DNA from: Symbiodinium natans | Lineage: Eukaryota; Sar; Dinophyceae; Suessiales; Symbiodiniaceae | Direction of reading: 5' to 3' | Length of the DNA: 30,379 nt | NCBI GenBank assembly: GCA_905221605.1 | Contig: CAJNDS010001172.1 | Coordinates: 1-30,379, forward strand | Part shown: positions 27,442-30,379 of the stretch, in pieces | Layout: each line of letters begins with the position of its first letter | Numbering within the stretch: the stretch's first letter is position 1 | Translations under genes and position numbers: made by a program | The notes under the pieces: generated by a model | The model's database searches: none | The model's input: only the letters and a program-made list of their open reading frames with translations | What the model was told of the DNA's origin: nothing

Positions 27442-29494
27442 CCCGTGCCCACTTGACAAGCTTGCAGGCAGGGGACCTTGTTACAGCTGCTCGCTTGCAT
27501 TGGCTGGAAGCATCGTTGCTTGGAAGATAGGGCCTAGTTCCTAGAATTTGTTTTGGAGGTGGTGGGTGATTCGAAGGCAGCTTCCGTTCTCATCTAGGCT
27601 CCTGTATTGTGCGCAATACGCCTCCGTGATCATCCTAAGCGCACCTCGCAGGTCACCTACGTAGGTTCGCGGGAAGATGAGCATGGTTGGGCATATGGAA
27701 CGCTGGAGGCCACTCAAGAAAGTGGCTGGCTACCGGTTGAAGCCATACCAGCAGCTCCAGCATCGCGCACAAATAGGCCACATCGGCACGAACCAGACCT
27801 GGATGGCTTGTCCAGGCAGGAGTTTGATTTCAAAGTTGGATTAGTATGAGGTTGCCCTTCTCTTTATATTTACCCAGTGACCAGGTTGGAAGATTGCAGT
27901 ATAACATAAGTGCATAAACTGCATAAATGGTGTTGTTCATCATCTGGCAGGAGGCTTGCGAGAATTCTGCGGCATCCAGACCCGTCGCAACCTGCCGTGC
28001 CAGTCGACAAAGATGGCTGGGCCTCCGTGGATAGGGTCAGAGCGTACCTCCACCAGCCCGATCTGTTGGAACGTGTCGTTGCAGAAAGTGTGAAGGACTG
28101 GGCTTGGAAGCATACTACTAAACCCTAAACCCTAAACCCTAAACCCTAAACCCTAAACCCTAAACCTAGTATGCCTCGGAACCCACAAAGGCACATTCAA
28201 GTGAGCACCAAGCCGAACCTCAGGACGGAAAGCCTCGCTTCGAGTTTGACGACGGGCGTCGCGCAGATGAACTAGTATAATGAGGATGATGATGATGATG
28301 ATGATGTATATGATGATGAATATGATGATAGTGTGTTTATGAACAGACAAGGTCTGAATCAAGCTAGAATGGACTAAAGACGGCGTCACCATTTACCTTC
28401 ATGCAGCCCATGGGCCCCATCTTCCTAGGCAAGCGGGTACGGGCAACGCCGCGACATTCGCTGCCGGACTTCGCTACAACATCGGTGGCAGGCTGGTTGG
28501 GAGATGCCGCAAGCTTCGCCAACGTAAACCGGGCGACAAGCCAGCAGATCCTTTGATCTCGATTTGTGGAAGTGTTTTTGTTTCTTGCTGGTGGGTTTTT
28601 CTTCATCGGTGTCTTGTTTTTTTCGGTTCGGACTTTTGAAAAGCTTCCCTCATAAAACACACCCTTCGTGAGCCAGGACACCTATGGACCTTCGTCCTGC
28701 CAGGACACAAGTGGACCTTCGTCAAGGTGCACGGTGCCATGGTTGCGGACGAGAAAAGCGCGAAATCCGCTTGCCCTGCGGGCACAAGCCGTGCAAGAAG
28801 TGCGCATTCTCGAACAAGAGGTGCCAGAAATGTGGATATCTGCGCCACCACCAATGTGACTACAGAGACCTGCACAGCAGCAGCGACCCCATGACGTCGG
28901 AGCCGCGATCCGGCAGCACCCAGAATTCCGAGACATCTGCGGTTACGTGGCATCAGCGGCCCCGTGAAACAGCAGGAAATCCATGGAGTCAGACGAGCAC
29001 GGATCAGCTGGAAAACCGCTTCGCGTCACTCATGCGAAGAATGTACGAGCTGCCTTCGGATATCAGGCACTGGAGGTTCCAGAGGAGCGGTGAGTTCGTC
29101 ACAGCCAAGGTGTGGATTGTAAAACGGAAACCCCCTTTGCTGGGTTTTGGAGTACTCTACTTTAATACTTTTTTTGGTTCTGGGTTCCTATTATTGCTAC
29201 TTATTACCTCAAAAGTATATACTTTTTTTTCCAGGGTCTACTCCAAAGATAAGTATTTGTAGTACTAACTCAATCACGCAGTACCCTGTCATAGTACCGT
29301 ACCTCATCGTAGGCTTTCTGGCCCCAAACCCGTTTTTGTTACTTGGTCCCCTCTTGGTAGTTTCTGGTACCTGAAAGGTGTGGGTCCTTCACGGCAGCAT
29401 AAACTGCAATCCCCCGACGGAGAGTGCATTGGCAACTTGGGCTGGTGCTCAGAGCAGGTTTGGGCTCGTCGTTCAAGCTTTACGGTGGAATTAG
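27442..29494 (+). CDS. SH3 + KptA/Tpt1-like + RING finger protein (5' and 3' ends open)
   Basis: Exons 27442-27485 and 27652-27815 join to an SH3-like fold: LTSLQAGDLVTVTYVGSRED, then HGWAYG and GWLPVEA. Exons 27816-spanning to 27951-28095, then 28233-28260 and 28429-about 28500, continue LSRRLARILRHP, DKDGWASVDRVRAYL, LLERVVAESVKPRFEFDDG and RVRATPRHS. This matches the N-terminal half of RNA 2'-phosphotransferase (KptA/Tpt1), which removes a splice-junction 2'-phosphate using NAD. Arg-His of LRH and Arg of RAT are kept, but the usual QGH reads PRH, and no C-terminal ADP-ribosyltransferase half is visible. A downstream exon (about 28726-29109) encodes a compact C3HC4 RING: CHGC, PCGHKPCKKC, CQKC. 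Joining the RING exon to the KptA part is inferred from order and strand; it could be a separate gene. The 3' end (stop at 29492 or a longer frame to about 29550) depends on which donor is used. Confidence 0.7.
28121..28166 (-). repeat. CCCTAAA array in KptA-domain intron
   Basis: Six to seven CCCTAAA units inside the 137-bp intron between exons ending 28095 and starting 28233. It is the only clear CCCTAAA array in the last 3.7 kb. Confidence 0.93.
28278..28330 (+). repeat. ATG/GAT trinucleotide microsatellite
   Basis: Repeated GATGAT units with a few TAT interruptions, inside the intron between exons ending 28260 and starting 28429. The minus-strand poly-Ile/Ile-rich frame it generates is an artefact. 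Confidence 0.9.
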
Positions 29495-29696
29495 GGGGTG
29501 GGGCAAACATGAAGGTTCTGGCTGTCGCAACGTGCCCCGTTCTTCTGCGAAGGGTTTAGGGTCTGCGATTTAGGGTTTCGATGGGTTTAGGGCGCAGGGT
29601 TGGCAGGCGTGTATACAGCAGAGTTGGCCACCCCAGATTTCACTCAAAAGGCCCCCCCTTCAAAATAAGGGTTGAGGTATGAGGGTTTTAGGTTGT

Positions 29697-29766
29697 AAGA
29701 GCCGAGGAAACGGCGGCAGTTTTCAAGTCTGAGTCCGGACCAGCGAGCTCAATGGAGGCGGCGGTG
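29697..29766 (+). CDS. candidate exon, unknown function
   Basis: After a possible TAAG acceptor, an open frame reads AEETAAVFKSESGPASSMEA and then AVA, flanked by repeat-poor unique sequence. Alanine-rich and protein-like. No family recognised, and its link to the gene upstream or downstream is unknown. Confidence 0.25.
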
Positions 29767-29941
29767 GCCATAATTTGCAATGCACACCTTTCAGCGCCTA
29801 GGGCTTAGGTTTTTATGCACATGGTTCTGGGTTTAATAGAGTTCTTCCATCAGGCGCATGCACTCTAGAGTATGCCCCGTTGAGTTCTCCGTACCAAGAC
29901 CTGGAGGCTGGGCGACACGTAGCAGTAGTTGTTTTTTTCAG

Positions 29942-30379
29942 GCTGCCGCAGCGAGCACATGCGCGCTCATACCTGGTTCAATTTGTACAGCTGCAGGGTG
30001 TGGCGTCATTCGTCGGCCTTCGGCCCACGACTGAGCCGCACTCCCCACACAAGTGCTTTCCGCCGGATCATTCGTCGGTCTTGGGCCCACGTTTGAACGC
30101 GTCAGACAAGCTGATGGCCTTCCAAGCCAGAAAGGAGAGGGTTTTTTCGGATTGCTGCGCTTTGATGGGTCTATATTTCCCTGGCTACTCGCTACCCATT
30201 GTTTGGGCAACTATCGTCATTCACGACTCGTGGGGGTGGATTTTGTTTGCGTTCCGGGCTCCTTTTCCCGCTTTATTTCTCTTTTCATTACGGGGGTACG
30301 GGGACTTGGGATCTGAATCTCATTATTTAGGACGTGAATTTCGAGATTGGAGCTCCAATGAATTGGATTCATATTCTCG
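29942..30379 (+). CDS. open frame running off the window end, unknown function
   Basis: A strong acceptor (run of T then CAG, ending 29941) is followed by about 145 codons with no stop to the window edge. The frame begins LPQRAHARSYLVQFVQLQ, includes KLMAFQARKERVFSDCC, then a hydrophobic part (YSLPIVWATIVIH, WILFAFRAPFPALFLF). No start codon is needed if it is an internal exon. The 3' part may be intron read-through, and a 30-bp duplication lies inside it. No family recognised. Confidence 0.3.
30005..30096 (+). repeat. 30-bp direct repeat, two copies 62 bp apart
   Basis: TCATTCGTCGGCCTTCGGCC at about 30007 recurs at about 30069 as TCATTCGTCGGTCTTGGGCC, both followed by CACG. The copies keep the same strand but not the same reading phase (62 bp spacing), so this is not a protein repeat. 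Confidence 0.75.

Noticed and set aside
28153-28392. minus-strand ORF with Ile-rich hydrophobic segment
   Set aside because: The hydrophobic part is the antisense of the ATG/GAT microsatellite inside an intron.

Overview
The window looks like nuclear DNA of a dinoflagellate. The evidence is: short coding exons (21 to about 280 nt) in long introns; splice donors that are mostly GC or GA rather than GT; acceptors of the form AG|G; plant/dinoflagellate-type telomere heptamers (TTTAGGG/CCCTAAA) scattered in both orientations over about 27 kb; and a signal-peptide protein carrying an ALQLR motif that I associate with dinoflagellate proteins. Most six-frame ORFs here are chance openings through repeats and introns. 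The real genes only appear when exons are joined by hand with phase bookkeeping. No search or RNA data were available, so all gene models are manual.

Layout. (1) About 1-5.9 kb: interstitial telomere-like arrays with islands of unique sequence. Several islands have AG acceptors and short open frames, and one block (5.05-5.62 kb) reads best on the minus strand. (2) 7695-21711 (possibly from 5979): a PP1-like serine/threonine phosphatase in 19 exons. The exons total 973 nt in about 14 kb and close in frame on a stop. All PPP metal-binding motifs are present. Seventeen of 18 introns carry telomere-type units. (3) 22538-27200: a second same-strand gene of about 18 exons, giving a roughly 496-residue protein of unknown function with a signal peptide. 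(4) 27442-about 29.5 kb: a third same-strand gene combining an SH3-like domain, the N-terminal half of a KptA/Tpt1 RNA 2'-phosphotransferase and a small C3HC4 RING finger. (5) 29.6-30.38 kb: further exon-like islands, including an open frame that runs off the window. The telomere-type repeats almost vanish after about 26.6 kb.

The three best-supported genes lie head to tail on the plus strand. Nothing shows that they act in one pathway. The unusual feature is architectural: a conserved phosphatase broken into tiny exons by introns made largely of telomere-like DNA, spliced mainly at GC/GA donors.
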